This document shows, one piece after another, positions 21,578 to 32,344 of a stretch of DNA of 64,000 nt. How positions within the stretch are numbered: the first letter of the stretch is position 1; the number at the start of each line of letters is the position of its first letter. Source of the stretch: Macrostomum hystrix. Lineage: Eukaryota; Platyhelminthes; Macrostomidae. The stretch is from the NCBI GenBank assembly GCA_950097015.1, contig CATNEN010000030.1:729001-793000 (forward strand), given 5' to 3'. Made by a program: the position numbers and the translations under genes. The notes below the pieces were generated by a model. It saw only the letters and a program-made list of their open reading frames with translations. It was not told the DNA's origin and did no database searches.

Positions 21578-23599
21578 ATGCAGCAAAACAATAAGAAGCA
21601 GACCCAACCCCAGAACCAGCACCAAAAGGACAAACGTCAACGACAATCGACCAATGCGACGACTAAGGCCATACTAGAACCGGACGATAAGAAAGCCAGA
21701 CGCCAATCCAGTTAATCCGGTATACCGAAGCCGACGCAGACCGAGGCCAGCACGGTTCCAAAGCAAATCGCCGCCTCAGTAAGTCCAATGGACACCTCCA
21801 ACAACTCCTCCAGTAGGCCATCTTCAGTAGAACAGGCACGGCCGTCCGAAGGTGTTTCACCTACTCACAATCAAACTCATAACTATGATCATCCTCTAAT
21901 CTCGACTAAAGGCTTTTTCTCCAAGCTCCTCATTGGAAACACGTGTCCAATCTCTTACTATCCGCACGCCTTCAAAGATATCGCCAACGACCTTCTAACA
22001 ACTCTCACCACTGACATCCTTCCTCTTGCCTCACGCCATCACGCCAACGGACGTGTCCGAACCTCGCAAGATCTTTTGGTACGGCCACCTTACACTTACT
22101 CTGGTGAAACTATCCAGGGTAATTCCAATTCGCATCCAGTCGTGTCCAACCTTGCAAGTCTCCTGCACACTCAACTAGGGCTTCCAGCCTTCAACTCTTG
22201 TCTAGTTAACTTCTATGAAAATGGCAATGACTCGATCGGTTATCTCTCGGATGACGAACCCGAGCTCGGTCAGAATCCTACCATCGCCTCAATCTCTATC
22301 GGTGCTCCACGTGAATTCCACATTCGTTCCAAATCCTCTGGTCTCTCACTCTTCACACAAACCTTAGCACATGGATCGCTGCTCATTATGAAAGGCGACA
22401 CCCAAACTCACACACAGCACGCTCTTCCTCGTGATCCTTCCATCAAAGATCTTCGCATCAACCTCAACTTTCGCGTCACATCACCAGCAATTCACGATAT
22501 CACAATTCTCCAAGGTCAAGGTAACCCTGACCCTGACGCCGTCGACCACAAAGGGGCGCATCATCTCCTGACGGATGATCTGAAGACCACCACCATTGAA
22601 GTTCAAGGTGTCGAGCGCCGCTTGCCCCTGCGCAAGCCTGCTGCTCCACCAAACTCCAAGCCATGTCTTCCCACTAGCATCTCAACGCCAAGGAGCCACT
22701 CGTTCATCATTAAGAATTTCTAGAACGTGTCAAGGCTTCAGAACCAAGGATCAGTGGTGTTGTCAGGATCAGGTCCGCAGCAACCAACGAGCCCACCACC
22801 CTGGTCCGAGCTTTTACTCTAAACGACGGCACAATGTCCAGATGTCTCACCAATGGTATCAAAGTTGGCTACTTCTTGTACAAGTGCGAAGAATCCAGAG
22901 CGCCGCCACCGCTTCGAGCGACCCAATGCCATCACTGCCAAGCCTTTGGACATCTGGCAAGGCAATGTACTAGGGAGTCACGTTGCCGGAAGTGCGGCTA
23001 CTCCCATGAGCCGAATCAGGTCTGCCCAGTTGAAGCCGCGCGCTGTCCCAACTGCCGCGGGCCACACCAGTCGACAAGCAAACTTTGCCCGGCTTATATA
23101 GCCGCGAACCAGCGAGTCCAAGCCTGGGTTCAGCGTAACCGACCCCAGCTGGCACGCACAACGCCATTGGCTAACCAGCCAGCCAACCAATCCTTGCATC
23201 AGGTATCTGTAGGTCTCTTGCCTTCAGGTATTGGCCAACAACCCTTAGGCATTCGGCCGGATCAACCTTGCCTTAACCAACCACAGCGCACCTACGCTAG
23301 TGTCGCATCCGACAAGCCGATTGGAGGCGGCAACCAAGCCCACCCGCCAATCGTATAGCGGCCCAAAAGTCAGCAGTGGAGAGCTCCTCCAGGTGGTCGC
23401 CTGTATGCTAGTCCACTTCGCCTATGCCAGTCCTGGGCAGCGGAGTGTCACCAGCCTGGTCGAGACTGCGGCCAAGCTGGTGGAGGCGATCACAGGCTGG
23501 ACATCGCCGGAGCTGACCACGGCCGTGATCACTGAAAGATGTGAGAATTTAAAGGACAATTCATTAAACTATTTAAATTTATTAGTCTGTATACCTTAA
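21578..23599 (+). pseudogene. Retroelement ORF1: AlkB-like 2OG-Fe(II) oxygenase plus CCHC zinc knuckles (broken)
   Basis: The N-terminal part is polar (from ATG 21578). An in-frame TAA at 21713-21715 breaks it before the domain. An AlkB-type dioxygenase fold follows at about 21890-22500: NFYENGNDSIGY, SDDEPELGQNPTIASISIG, REFHIR, then GSLLIMKGDTQ, a distal His and RINLNFR. In AlkB proteins the iron ligands are HxD and a distal His; here the first His is Leu (CTC) in GYLSDD, one base from a His codon. A frame change near 22,715 leads to a gag-like region with three zinc knuckles (CHHCQAFGHLARQC, CRKCGYSHEPNQVC, CPNCRGPHQSTSKLC). A further frame change near 23,350 leads to a short C-terminal helical part. 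AlkB enzymes reverse alkylation of nucleic acids; whether this one ever did is unknown. Confidence 0.78.
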
Positions 23600-23687
23600 C
23601 AAAGCCAGAAGTGAGACTTAAAATTCCCCCTACTCCTACAACACCCTAGAAAGGCGAGAGTAAAAACAACAACAATTTCAAATTAGA

Positions 23688-24017
23688 AGAACCTACCATT
23701 CTCAAGTTAAATTGCAACAATATCCTTAACAAAATCTGGGAACTCAACGACTTCCTGAGAAGTCAATCCATAGATATAGCCCTCTTCTCGGAGACCTCAC
23801 CAGCTCAAACATAATCTTCTTCCCTGGCTACTCCACCATTCGGTTGGATATGCCACACATGTAGCCGAGGTCTCCTTGTGGCCTACAGAGAATATATTAA
23901 ACTATCGGAAGTAAAAGTCTCCTACGACAATGTCAACCATGAAATAATTTCTTTCAAAGGTCCTGAGGCCAGCGACCTGAAGCTAGACTTTAAAACCATA
24001 GTGAAAAAAACTTACTG
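23688..24017 (+). pseudogene. Retroelement ORF2 fragment: APE-type endonuclease N-terminus
   Basis: A segment reads ILKLNCNNILNKIWELNDF, then DIALFSET. This is the usual start of a LINE endonuclease, with an early Asn and the catalytic-type Glu of the ET motif. Next come a frame change or stop near 23,813, FFPGYSTIRLD, and CSRGLLVAYRE in another frame. It ends near 24,017 without His/Asp motifs of the C-terminal half or any reverse transcriptase. Confidence 0.65.
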
Positions 24018-25180
24018 AAGTCTTTCAACGGTTTTACTTTTTCGTTTTAGCTGATCAGCTAGCTCGTACTTGATCGTACTTCTAAGAACAGCGCGCGAGT
24101 TACATCTCGCTTGATTGGACTGAGAGTTAATGTCAAGCTCAATAAGCATTGATGCAGTAACTAGAACATAGTTAGTACAGGACAGAGCTCGCTATGTACT
24201 AATACATAGTCGCAGCCGAAATTAACTTCAAATAATAGTCCAGTCCTGTATAATGGAACGACCAAAATGCTGCATCACGACACACTTTTAATTTTTAGGT
24301 GAAGAGAAAAGCCTTTCATAAATTTGTGATTCCACTATAGCAGATTCTGCTTCTATAGGCCGAGATATTGGCCTGATCTGGTATAGCACTTTGGTGAGCG
24401 CATTGCTAAGTGAGTAGGCAGTCCTTCTCAGTGCTTCATAGAGGTCCCAAGCTCGTGTAGCTGCATTCGTTTCGTTTCGACGACCGATATGTAACTTGCT
24501 GCTCAAAATGATCTCAAATTTGTTTCCAGCCTAGCTGCAGCAGGTAAGGCAGATCAAAGAAAAATGATGGCGGGGATTATAGCAGCTGCACTAATTGGCC
24601 TGATGATCCTTTGTAGTTCTGTTGTCTATTAATGAGAATTCAGGTAAGATCCCGCATCAGGTTTGAATTGCTTAATTACTATGGCCTACCGTGCGCAGCC
24701 ATACATGGTCAGCGTCAGTTACTCTAAGTAAACTCATACAAAAGCACCTTAGTATCGCTTTTCAAAATAATGTCAGCAATAATTTATTGATTTGCTAAGC
24801 CGAGTGAAGAGCTCAATACAGTATTTGCGACTCATTGAAGCATACCAAGGTGTTTTTCATGTGATTGTTACTCAATAAAGGAAAACTCAGTTCTATGAAA
24901 ACTTTCATGGGCCAATAGTCCCCAATTTATCCAGCAGAAAGAGATATTCGCTTACAATTCGGCTACAGATTTAAAAGAATCGTTGTTTTTGCTTTGAGCC
25001 GGAAAAAGCTGCTGGCCTTGCATTTTTCGTCTCGTTGCTGGGTGGCCGGCCCAGCCAATGAGATTCGCCGCTCGGAAAGTAAAAAAAACTGTTGTTGCTA
25101 TAAGCGCACTAGCAGTGCCTGCAATCAGCTTAGCTAACTCTCGCTTCGTGTCAGTCCGTTATACCTGTCAAACTGCGCGT
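24018..25180. other. Upstream region of the GPCR gene; no gene recognised
   Basis: A short minus-strand ORF at 24288-24506 (Arg/Ala/Glu-rich) has protein-like composition but no motif I recognise and no clear splice partners. The GPCR promoter or 5' UTR probably lies in the last few hundred bases; no TATA box or initiator can be assigned with confidence. Confidence 0.5.
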
Positions 25181-25182
25181 CC

Positions 25183-26221
25183 ATGTTCCAGCTAGTTGTG
25201 CAGTCGGCGAACTGCACTCTGCCCTACTCGGAGAACGCTAGCCAGTGGCTGGCGCAGCCGCCGTCCGATCTGACTATGGCCGCCATGAAGTGCGCCTTCG
25301 CAGTTCTGGGCTTAGCCAATCTGGTGCTGAACAGCCTGTCTCTGCTGGTGTTCCTCTGCCACCGCCAGAAGGAGTCCATCATCCGGCTGCTGCTGCTCAT
25401 GCTATCCAGCACGGAGGTGATAGCCAATTTCGGCATGACCAGCGTGGCCGTCGCCCGCCTGGTGCTCGAGGTGGCTCCCCGTCGAGTCACGTACTCATCG
25501 GACGAAGCCGCCAGGCACCTCATCCGCTACCTGACTGTCACCTGGGTCCTGGCTAACGCCTTCTTACTGGCCCGCAACTGGTGCGTCGTCCTCATCGCCG
25601 TCAGCCGATGCGAGGCCGTCGTGCGGCCCTTCTCTCGCAACACTGGCCGCTGCTGTGGCAACCGCACAGTCGCCAGCACCTTCGCCTGCATTGTGCTGCT
25701 CGGCCTAGCCTTCGGCATACCCAAGGCGTTCCAGGAGCGCTACGTCTACTGCGTCCAGACTCACAACATCTACGCCAAAGTGTCGGTATTTCCATTCCGT
25801 TGGTACGACCAGTTCTACCTGGGCTCAATGTTCTTCCAGGCCGTACTGCCTGTCATTCTAGTCAGTGTGGCCTCTATTGCCATGACGATCGGCCTGCGCC
25901 GCCATCGCAGCATGGGCGTAGGCGGCAGTCAGACGCACATGAAGGCCACGCGGATGGTCCAGCTGCTGCTGTTGGTGTTTGTCTGCATGGAGATGCCCAT
26001 GTTTCTCACCGTTCTCATTGGCGTGATGGTGCCAGACGATAGCCAGGCGTGGGACAGCTTCATGAAGTACTCCGTTGAGCTCGCCAACCTGTGCATCAAT
26101 CTGGACTCCACCTGCAATTTCATCGTGTACATGAAAACTAACAGCGCCTTTCGAGCCGTCATTCTACGCCGGCGCCGGCACCAGAAGATTCTGACTAGCG
26201 GCATCTGCGCCGGTGGACACG

Positions 26222-26262
<41 letters not shown>

Positions 26263-26445
26263 AGGCGAGGCTGTGAGCCACTGCTACGGCCTACAGCAAC
26301 AGTACTCACAGCTAGGGACTCAGAGGGTAGCACTTCAGGTCACCAGCTGCGTTTAACTGGCTGTTCTAGACCAGCTTCTCACCTGGAAACATCAAATAGG
26401 ACTTTCTCTTCACCTGATCCTGACTACTCGCATAGTTCGCATTGA
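25183..26445 (+). CDS. Class A (rhodopsin-like) peptide-type GPCR, single exon
   Basis: Seven-TM receptor of 420 residues, probably plasma-membrane and G-protein coupled, with a layout like FMRFamide-type peptide receptors. N-terminal glycosylation sites are N10 (NCT) and N18 (NAS). TM1 holds LANLVLN with the conserved Asn. TM3 ends in SRC (141-143) in place of DRY, followed by EAVVRPF. ECL2 has YVYCVQT, but I see no Cys at the top of TM3. TM6 reads FVCMEMPMFL with the conserved Pro. TM7 ends CNFIVYMKTNSAFRA, in place of NPxxY, as in several FMRFamide-like receptors. The tail carries 13 Gly at 348-360 coded by a GGC run. The start is the first ATG; the frame is closed upstream. Ligand unknown. 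Confidence 0.85.
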
Positions 26446-27467
26446 TTGCTGCCTTGGAACACCAGGGAATTAAATAGTGGACTCCTTTTTCCTAGAATCG
26501 GCAGTTGTGCCAAAGAATGCCTTTTTCACATCCAGCGGCCTCCCAAATGCGAATACAGCATGGGAGATCTGCCGCAGCCGCTGCAGGCAACTGACGCAGG
26601 CTTGTCACCTCTCGCCTCCTACTCGGACCAACCAGCACATCCACCTTCACCCAACCCCCAGTCTGCGGTCCAGTCTCTCTCGCTTCATCCTTCAATCCAA
26701 TAAGCCGAACGGCATATCCTCCATCATTGTATTCAACCCCGCATTCCGCATCTAACAGTGTGCGGGTATAAGAGAACCCCACATTTGTTTGGACATTGTG
26801 AGCGAAAAGCGGCAGCGAAAGACGAGACAGAGAAAAACAGCAACGACTGCAGCAGCAGCAGCAGCAGCAACAGACGCAGCAGGGATATAAACACAAGTTA
26901 AATGGAGGGGTTGAACTGCACAGACTTGACCGCGGCCGTCTCCTTACCTTTTCCTCGTTCTCCGCTCCCGTGCAGTACTTCAGTTGCTGACTCTTTGCAC
27001 TTGGCATATCTCTCCACTCTCTGGTAGCTCGTATGATTGGAGCTCAAAATGAGCTGTATTTAGATAGAATTAATTTTCTGTGTCAGTCAACTCGGATCCC
27101 GCAGAAAATGCCTTCATTCCCAAGCCACTGGCGCCCTTCCTGAGTCCCGTGGCGTTCAACAATAGAATTAGAAAAACATTCGTCTTGTTCTTCACACTTT
27201 TGTAGTCAGCTACCAGCGACCTGCGAGATATGTTAAAAATTTCAGTAATATATCGATTGTTTCTATAGATTAATTCGTTGTGTCTGCTGTGTATTTATTC
27301 ATCTATTATTTTGTCACCTTGTACTTTGTGTACGATGTAACCAAGTTAATCGAAATTAATTGACAATTTGTTAAATTAAAGTAAGACAACAATTACATAA
27401 TACTCGTATTTATGTTTATTGATATAAAAATGCCGATTTTTAACGATAAGCACTCCAGAAAAGCAAT
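26446..27467. other. Region after the GPCR; possible minus-strand exons
   Basis: 26,948-27,007 (-) is an ATG-led, 20-codon segment (MPSAKSQQLKYCTGAENEEK) ending at a strong donor GTAAGG, and could be a first coding exon; no partner exon was found. 27,068-27,225 (-) is open after an acceptor-like CTCGCAG and ends in TAA, and could be a last exon of another transcript. Both calls are weak. A CAG/CTG run lies at 26,850-26,885. Confidence 0.3.
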
Positions 27468-27811
27468 GGTAAGTGGCAGAGTGGTCTAACGCGTTTGCCT
27501 CTCGTGCCAAGGTCCCTAAGTTCGATTCCGCGGCGAGGCCACATTCATTTGGGGAGCAGCCGCGCAGAGAAGGCTTGGAGGCTTGTCGTGCAATTTACGC
27601 CCTTGAGGGCCAACCTCCAAGGCACAGTGAAGTGTACACTGCCTGACGATGAGAAAGTCAGGGCAGATGTACACACCTGTGTGAGTGTGTGCCTGCATAC
27701 GTATCTGTGTGCTTGCGTGTCAGCGAAATGGGCAGAATTGCCTCCTCGCAGGCTGCTTGTCCAGCGTCTCAAATAGTGTACCATTGCCCGCAGCCCTCCT
27801 GCAATAATAAT
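27468..27811 (+). mobile_element. SINE family B (full copy)
   Basis: Head AAGTGGCAGAGTGGTCTAAC with TTCGATTCCGCGGCGAGGCC as B box, all body blocks, and tail GCAGCCCTCCTGCAATAATA. It is the best preserved copy beside the one at 12.3 kb. Confidence 0.9.
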
Positions 27812-27829
27812 AGTAATTATAAATATTAT

Positions 27830-28460
27830 TATTATGACAGTCGCATAAATTATCGAACTTTAAATGTGTTTTCTACAAAGCTTAACTATCAGGACTGTAT
27901 AATTTACTTCCATTATAAAAGGCATCTGTCATAGTAATTCATAAACTGTAGAACAGAACCTATAAATATTGAACACTTTAGGGAATATTCAGTCTACATG
28001 CAGTCTACAATGTCCTACTAAAATGGGGCAGGTAATTGCGCAGCGGGAAAAGTAAAAAAATGTCTTCTTAAAAAACACTTGATTCGATAAACCTAAGTAC
28101 TTCAGTACTGCGTCGAGTCCTGAATTCCATCCAGATGATCGACTGCCGATAACACGGTGTGCTTAATTGATATCGTGTCACATCGATTTTGAAATGACCA
28201 AAAACATTTTTAGGGAAATCAAATAACTGAGTATGCATTCTATGATAGTTAGTTAAAAGCAATGGTCAGAATCAAGCACAAAGATTCTGGCGTCTAGAAT
28301 TTCAGAGAAATTTCACTAAAACAGAAAAATTCACTGATTCATTTTGAGATAGGAAAAAATGCAATGGACAAAATAGGTAATCAAGAAGTACTTTAAATGA
28401 TAATCTTAGGCCGACCAGTGTGATGCGGAGTTTAATATGAGAGAGAAGGGAGTGTAATTT
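27830..28460. other. Stretch with no gene recognised
   Basis: Short AT-rich ORFs only, between the SINE and the large minisatellite block. Confidence 0.6.
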
Positions 28461-28544
28461 CAATGTGCGAGAATGAGATCTGCAATATGAAGGTGACAGA
28501 GGTAGAAAGGTGCTTTGGCGACGAGAGGGTGATGTGTGATTTTG

Positions 28545-30035
28545 AGGGTGAGGGTGTGAGAAGTGTGATTTGGAGTGAGGGTGTCAGAAGTGTGATTTGG
28601 AGTGAGGGTGTGAGAAGTGTGATTTGGAGTGAGGGTGTCAGAAGTGTGATTTGGAGTGAGGGTGTCGGAAGTGTGATTTGGAGTGAGGGTGTCAGAAGTG
28701 TGATTTGGGGTGAGAGTGTGAGATGTGTGATTCGGGGTGAGAGTGTGAGAAGTGTGATTCGGGGTGAGAGTGTGAAATGTGTGATTCGGGGTGAGAGTGT
28801 GAGATGTGTGATTCGGGGTGAGAGTGTGAGATGTGTGATTCGGGGTGAGAGTGTGAGATGTGTGATTCGGGGTGAGAGTGTGAGATTTGTGATTCAGGGT
28901 GAGAGTGTGAGATGTGTGATTCGGGGTGAGAGTGTGAGATGTGTGATTCGGGGTGAGAGTGTGAGAAGTGTGATTCGGGGTGAGAGTGTGAGATGTGTGA
29001 TTCGGGGTGAGAGTGTGAGATGTGTGATTCGGGGTGAGAGTGTGAGAAGTGTGATTCGGGGTGAGGGTGTGAGAAGTGTGATTCGGGGTGAGAGTGTGAG
29101 AAGTGTGATTCGGGGTGAGGGTGAGAAGTGTGATTCGGGGTGAGGGTGTCAGAAGTGTGATTTGGGGTAAGAGTGTGAGATGTGTGATTCGGGGTGAGAG
29201 TGTGAGGAGTGGATTTGGGGTGAGAGTGTGAGATTTGTGATTCAGGGTGAGAGTGTGAGAAGTGTGATTCGGGGTGAGAGTGTGAGATGTGTGATTCGGG
29301 GTGAGAGTGTGAGAAGTGTGATTCGGGGTGAGAGTGTGAGAAGTGTGATTCGGGGTGAGAGTGTGAGAAGTGTGATTCGGGGTGAGAGTGTGAGATGTGT
29401 GATTCGGGGTGAGAGTGTCAGATGTGTGATTCGGGGTGAGAGTGTGAGAAGTGTGATTCGGGGTGAGAGTGTGAGATGTGTGATTCGGGGTGAGAGTGTG
29501 AGAAGTGTGATTCGGGGTGAGAGTGTGAGATGTGTGATTCGGGGTGAGAGTGTCAGATGTGTGATTCGGGGTGAGAGTGTGAGAAGTGTGATTCTGGGTG
29601 AGAGTGTGAGATGTGTGATTCGGGGTGAGAGTGTGAGATGTGTGATTCGGGGTGAGAGTGTGAGAAGTGTGATTCGGGGTGAGAGTGTGAGAAGTGTGAT
29701 TCGGGGTGAGAGTGTCAGATGTGTGATTCGGGGTGAGAGTGTGAGAAGTGTGATTCTGGGTGAGAGTGTGAGATGTGTGATTCGGGGTGAGAGTGTGAGA
29801 TGTGTGATTCGGGGTGAGAGTGTGAGAAGTGTGATTCGGGGTGAGAGTGTGAGAAGTGTGATTCGGGGTGAGAGTGTGAGAAGTGTGATTGTGGGTGAGG
29901 GTGTGAGAAGTGTGATTCGGGGTGAGAGTGTGAGAAGTGTGATTCGGGGTGAGGGTGAGAAGTGTGATTTGGAGTGAGGGTGTGAGATGTGTGATTCGGG
30001 GTGAGAGTGTGAGATGTGTGATTCGGGATGAGAGA
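28545..30035. repeat. 27-bp minisatellite, G-rich on the plus strand
   Basis: About 55 copies of a unit containing GTGATTCGGGGTGAGAGTGT followed by GAGAAGT or GAGATGT. The first copies use TTTGGAGTGAGGGTG. The 27-bp period codes an open 9-residue repeat (VRSVIRGES) over two long ORFs. One-unit indels around 29,130 and 29,960 break the frame. Confidence 0.95.
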
Positions 30036-31455
30036 AAGAGGAGTGTGATTTGGAGGTGAGAGAAAGAGGAGTGTCATTTGGAGGTGAGAGAAAGAGGAGT
30101 GTGATTTGGAGGTGAGAGAAAGAGGAGTGTCATTTGGAGGTGAGAGAAAGAGGAGTGTGATTTGGAGGTGAGAGAAAGAGGAGTGTGATTTGGAGGTGAG
30201 AGAAAGAGGAGTGTCATTTGGAGGTGAGAGAAAGAGGAGTGTGATTTGGAGGTGAGAGAAAGAGGAGTCTGATTTGGAGGTGAGAGCAAGAGGAGTGTCA
30301 TTTGAATGTGAGAGAAAGAGGAGTGTGATTTGGAGGTGAGAGAAAGAGGAGTGTGATTTGGAGGTGAGAGAAAGAGGAGTGTCATTTGGAGGTGAGAGAA
30401 AGAGGAGTGTGATTTGGAGGTGAGAGAAAGAGGAGTGTCATTTGGAGGTGAGAGAAAGAGGAGTGTGATTTGGAGGTGAGAGCAAGAGGAGTGTCATTTG
30501 AATGTGAGAGAAAGAGGAGTGTGATTTGGAGGTGAGAGAAAGAGGAGTGTCATTTGGAGGTGAGAGAAAGAGGAGTGTGATTTGGAGGTGAGAGAAAGAG
30601 GAGTGTCATTTGGAGGTGAGAGAAAGAGGAGTGTGATTTGGAGGTGAGAGAAAGAGGAGTGTGATTTGGAGGTGAGAGAAAGAGGAGTGTCATTTGGAGG
30701 TGAGAGAAAGAGGAGTGTGATTTGGAGGTGAGAGAAAGAGGAGTGTCATTTGGAGGTGAGAGAAAGAGGAGTGTGATTTGGAGGTGAGAGAAAGAGGAGA
30801 GTCATTTGGAGGTGAGAGAAAGAGGAGAGTCATTTGGAGGTGAGAGAAAGAGGAGCGTCATTTGAATGTGAGAGAAAGAGGAGTGTGATTTGGAGGTGAG
30901 AGAAAGAGGAGTGTCATTTGGAGGTGAGAGAAAGAGGAGTGTGATTTGGAGGTGAGAGAAAGAGGAGTGTGATTTGGAGGTGAGAGAAAGAGGAGTGTGA
31001 TTTGGAGGTGAGAGAAAGAGGAGTGTGATTTGGAGGTGAGAGAAAGAGGAGTGTGATTTGGAGGTGAGAGAAAGAGGAGTGTGATTTGGAGGTGAGAGAA
31101 AGAGGAGTCTGATTTGGAGGTGAGAGCAAGAGGAGTGTCATTTGGAGGTGAGAGAAAGAGGAGTGTCATTTGAATGTGAGAGAAAGAGGAGTGTGATTTG
31201 GAGGTGAGAGAAAGAGGAGTGTGATTTGGAGGTGAGAGAAAGAGGAGTGTGATTTGGAGGTGAGAGAAAGAGGAGTGTGATTTGGAGGTGAGAGAAAGAG
31301 GAGTGTGATTTGGAGGTGAGAGAAAGAGGAGTGTGATTTGGAGGTGAGAGAAAGAGGAGTGTGATTTGGAGGTGAGAGAAAGAGGAGTGTGATTTGGAGG
31401 TGAGAGAAAGAGGAGTGTGATTTGGAGGTGAGAGAAAGAGGAGTGTGATTCGGGG
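30035..31455. repeat. 28-bp minisatellite, purine-rich on the plus strand
   Basis: About 50 copies of GTGATTTGGAGGTGAGAGAA followed by AGAGGAGT. The core GTGATTyGGrGGTGAGAG is shared with the preceding 27-bp array, and the last copy at about 31,447 reverts to the GTGATTCGGGGTGAGAG form, so one array seems to have grown inside the other. The plus strand is almost pure A/G/T with little C. Confidence 0.95.
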
Positions 31456-31799
31456 TGAGAGTGGGTGTGCTTTGAAGGCCTGACAGTCGGTGTTACAAAA
31501 AACTGAATATGAATCCAAAGTAAAAATAAGACTTAGCAGCACAGCCAATCGATTCGTTTCAAACAGCATTAACCTGTTCATTTTCTATCTCTCTATCCAA
31601 TTCTAGTTAGGGATATTTTCCTCATTAGCTTGGCACTGTTTTGACTAAGGAGATTAAGCATCTGTGAAATCTCGCCTGTTTCACATAGATGCTGGTGTTT
31701 TCTAAGTAAACACCTACAAATCTACAGCGTTTTGCCTCTTTTTGACGAGCAGCAGACAAGAAATTGAAATGTTCAGCAGAAGGGATGTGCACTTCATTG

Positions 31800-32015
31800 G
31801 CAAAAGCATTCTATCGGTCTAATGCGTCCGACTCCACCCACCTGAGTTCCCTGGGCTCGAATCCGCGGCTAGGCCACAAACAACAAGGCACAATGAGAGT
31901 GTACACTGTCTGGCGATGAGAAAGTCAGTGCAGATGTACACACTCTGTGTTTGTACCCAGGAGTCAGAGAAATTGGTATAGAATTGCGTCCTCGCTGGTC
32001 ATGGCCCTGTCAACA
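31800..32015 (+). mobile_element. SINE family B, shortened copy
   Basis: Degenerate head with CTGGGCTCGAATCCGCGGC as B box, an internal deletion, then CACAATGAGAGTGTACACTG, GATGAGAAAGTCAGTGCAGA and a short end near GTCCTCGCTGG. Confidence 0.75.
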
Positions 32016-32344
32016 TTATTCTTGCTATTATTGTTAACTGTCCTATGTTTTTTAGATGCAATTTTGTAAATATAAATATGGTGTAAGGACAATTTTCTTG
32101 TGATTTTGTTTTGGTCCGGGTAGCAGCTGCAGAATGAGTTAATCCGCCTCCAGACCAACTCTAGCCTTCACAAATGTGAGCGTAGATCTACTTATAGTTC
32201 GTAGCTTCAGTTTTAATCAGGGCTTTGCGCTTTTCGTTATTAAATATTCTCCTGGCCGCTTGGGCCAGATCGGATTTGAGAGCTTGAAGCTGATTCTTAA
32301 AAAGTCTAAGAAATTTTAGTAGGTTTGGGTTGTTAGACGAAGTT

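Larger units (their letters stand above)
21540..24017 (+). mobile_element. Non-LTR retrotransposon-like element, 3' part missing
   Basis: ORF1 (AlkB-like domain plus gag-type zinc knuckles) is followed by the N-terminal part of an APE-type endonuclease (ORF2). No reverse transcriptase follows: recognisable sequence stops at about 24,017. Stops and frame changes occur in both ORFs, so this is a dead copy. Ends and target-site duplication were not identified; the 5' limit is a guess. Confidence 0.75.

Noticed and set aside
24288-24506. Minus-strand ORF of 72 residues with ordinary composition
   Set aside because: No motif, no matching splice sites and no link to the neighbouring retroelement could be shown.
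28463-29977. Two long ORFs with a 9-residue repeat (VRSVIRGES)
   Set aside because: By-products of the 27-bp array; single-unit irregularities break the frame without any sign of constraint.
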